A stretch of DNA of 10,649 bases, from positions 77,104 through 87,752 of the forward strand of contig MU646758.1 in assembly GCA_026770585.1 (NCBI GenBank), given 5' to 3'. This DNA is from Baffinella frigidus. Lineage: Eukaryota > Cryptophyceae > Cryptomonadales > Baffinellaceae. This document shows, one piece after another, positions 10,007 through 10,649 of the stretch. Each line of letters begins with the position of its first letter. Position 1 is the stretch's first letter. The position numbers and the translations under genes are program-made. Under the pieces are notes generated by a model. That model ran no database searches and had not been told where the DNA came from. It saw only the letters and a program-made list of their open reading frames with translations.

Positions 10007-10015
10007 TGCGCCTCC
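9806..10015. repeat. GA tract punctuated by three AAGGTTGTGCCTCC boxes
   Basis: AGGTTG(T/C)GCCTCC lies at 9861-9873, 9930-9942 and 10003-10015 (69 and 73 bp apart), each preceded by (GA)n. This is a higher-order repeat of about 70 bp rather than a simple microsatellite. The same box, reversed, borders the GA tract at 8754-8767. Confidence 0.9.
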
Positions 10016-10036
10016 CCCTATTGGCACCCGTCTGCG

Positions 10037-10528
10037 TCAAGGAACCCTTTTGCTCACAGCGCTAGGACCATCAGATAAATGGACCCAACGCTGCGTTAGG
10101 TCCATCGAAAAGTCAGAAGTCTGCTTAACACGATACGCAAAAACGAAAGTCATAAGTTTGCTTAACATGATACGCAAAGACGTCAGCCGTTTGCTGTCAG
10201 TCACGTGGATCCTCCTACTTCCACACAGATTATTACTACCGTGATCAAAGGAAGCGCTGCTAGAAATAGCTCCAACAGCTTCAAAATCCCCCAATATGGG
10301 TTGTGGCAGTTTCTTGGGTAGGAAGGCGCTGGTGCAGACCCCAGATTCGTTCCTAACGTCGTCGGGATGGGCCCCGCCGGCAGGCTCGTGAACGGCCCCT
10401 TTTGCTGCCTGAAAAGGCGTCTTGTGGGCTCGAACCCACGAGAGGGCGGAGGGGAGGGAGAGAGATGGGGAGAGGGGAGAGAGGGGCCTCATTTCAGCGC
10501 CGTGCAAACTCTGTTCGAATAAAGTCAA
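10037..10528 (-). CDS. hypothetical ORF, 163 codons, unknown function
   Basis: This is the longest open frame not made of a microsatellite. From Met at 10528 it reads MTLFEQSLHGAEMR, a Ser/Leu/Pro-rich stretch over a GGGAGA tract, then VRAHKTPFQAAKGAVHEPAG, a middle region with PKKLPQPILGDFEAVGA, and a C-terminal part. The C-terminal part covers two tandem 37-38-bp repeats (10106-10182) that read in different frames, which argues against constraint there. No signal peptide, membrane segment or known motif is apparent. It could be an exon (about residues 30-110) or a chance ORF. Confidence 0.2.
   Translation of the reverse strand: MTLFEQSLHGAEMRPLSPLSPSLSLPSALSWVRAHKTPFQAAKGAVHEPAGGAHPDDVRNESGVCTSAFLPKKLPQPILGDFEAVGAISSSASFDHGSNNLCGSRRIHVTDSKRLTSLRIMLSKLMTFVFAYRVKQTSDFSMDLTQRWVHLSDGPSAVSKRVP
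10081..10103. repeat. 23-bp palindrome GGACCCAACGCTGCGTTAGGTCC
   Basis: The arms GGACC(C)AACGC and GCGTT(A)GGTCC pair with one mismatch around a single T. Confidence 0.7.
10106..10182. repeat. 37-38-bp tandem duplication
   Basis: CGAAAAGTCAGAAGTCTGCT... (10106) and CGAAAGTCATAAGTTTGCTT... (10144) each end in GATACGCAAA(A/G)ACG. Confidence 0.85.
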
Positions 10529-10566
10529 TAAGTGTCAATGGCTCGAACAGTTCTGATGCCTCCGAC

Positions 10567-10649
10567 AGAGAGAGAGAGAGAGAGAGCCGAGAGAGAGAGA
10601 GAGTGATCAAGAGAGAGAGAGAGAGAGGGCGAGGGAGGGAGGGAGGGAG
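10567..10649. repeat. GA tract running into GGGA repeats at the window edge
   Basis: (GA)n with CCGA and GTGATCAA breaks, then (GGGA)n from about 10630. It is incomplete at the right edge. A weaker GGGAGA tract is at 10441-10485. Confidence 0.95.

Noticed and set aside
10418-10445. tRNA-like T arm (GTGGGCTCGAACCCAC)
   Set aside because: The loop is six bases, and no A box, anticodon arm or acceptor stem can be drawn on either strand; treated as a chance palindrome.
1-10649. Autonomous transposon, LTR retroelement or viral gene
   Set aside because: No transposase, reverse transcriptase, integrase or capsid motif in any frame; all mobile elements seen are short and non-coding.

Overview
This window looks like nuclear DNA of a eukaryote, not a bacterium, plasmid or virus. 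I see no ribosome-binding-site/ORF organisation, no operon, no rRNA or tRNA, and no long intact gene. There is an interstitial array of the plant-type telomere repeat TTTAGGG, long GA/CT microsatellites, and many MITE-like inverted-repeat elements. TTTAGGG is known from green plants and algae and from alveolates such as chromerids and dinoflagellates; I cannot decide between these from this sequence.

Layout. 1-2030: a cluster of one MITE family (family A, internal motif TTTACTACACAA), a 20-bp satellite that carries the same motif, and a 180-bp segmental duplication. 2200-2710: GC-rich tandem units that each carry a hairpin. 2760-3240: a dispersed repeat, an old foldback arm and a MITE. 3500-3650: a CT tract. 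3760-4220: a hairpin and a 20-bp TATATTGACC satellite. 4220-5100: gene-fragment duplications with telomere-like stubs. 5100-5520: repeat family C, one copy interrupted by an intact family A MITE. 5700-6120: a large foldback. 6307-6439: a third MITE. 6585-6692: interstitial telomere repeats. 6739-7520: a ~190-bp tandem array. 7450-8072: coding fragments. 8560-8755, 9806-10002 and 10567-10649: GA tracts. 9047-9280 and 9451-9614: two further inverted-repeat elements. 10037-10528: the longest non-repetitive ORF (minus strand), of unknown function.

The main unexpected observation is that short GC-rich stretches between these repeats, nearly all read on the minus strand, encode Ala/Glu/Lys/Arg/Leu-rich, heptad-like (coiled-coil) peptides, and the same peptides recur. 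Several paralogous pairs differ mostly or only at synonymous positions. They often start after CAG, and one ends before GTGAAT, in the manner of spliced exons. The best reading is either a very intron-rich, internally duplicated coiled-coil gene on the minus strand whose introns are full of MITEs and satellites, or a graveyard of duplicated pieces of such genes. I cannot tell these apart without transcripts. Two MITE insertions can be dated relative to their hosts, because an uninterrupted paralogous site exists in the same window.
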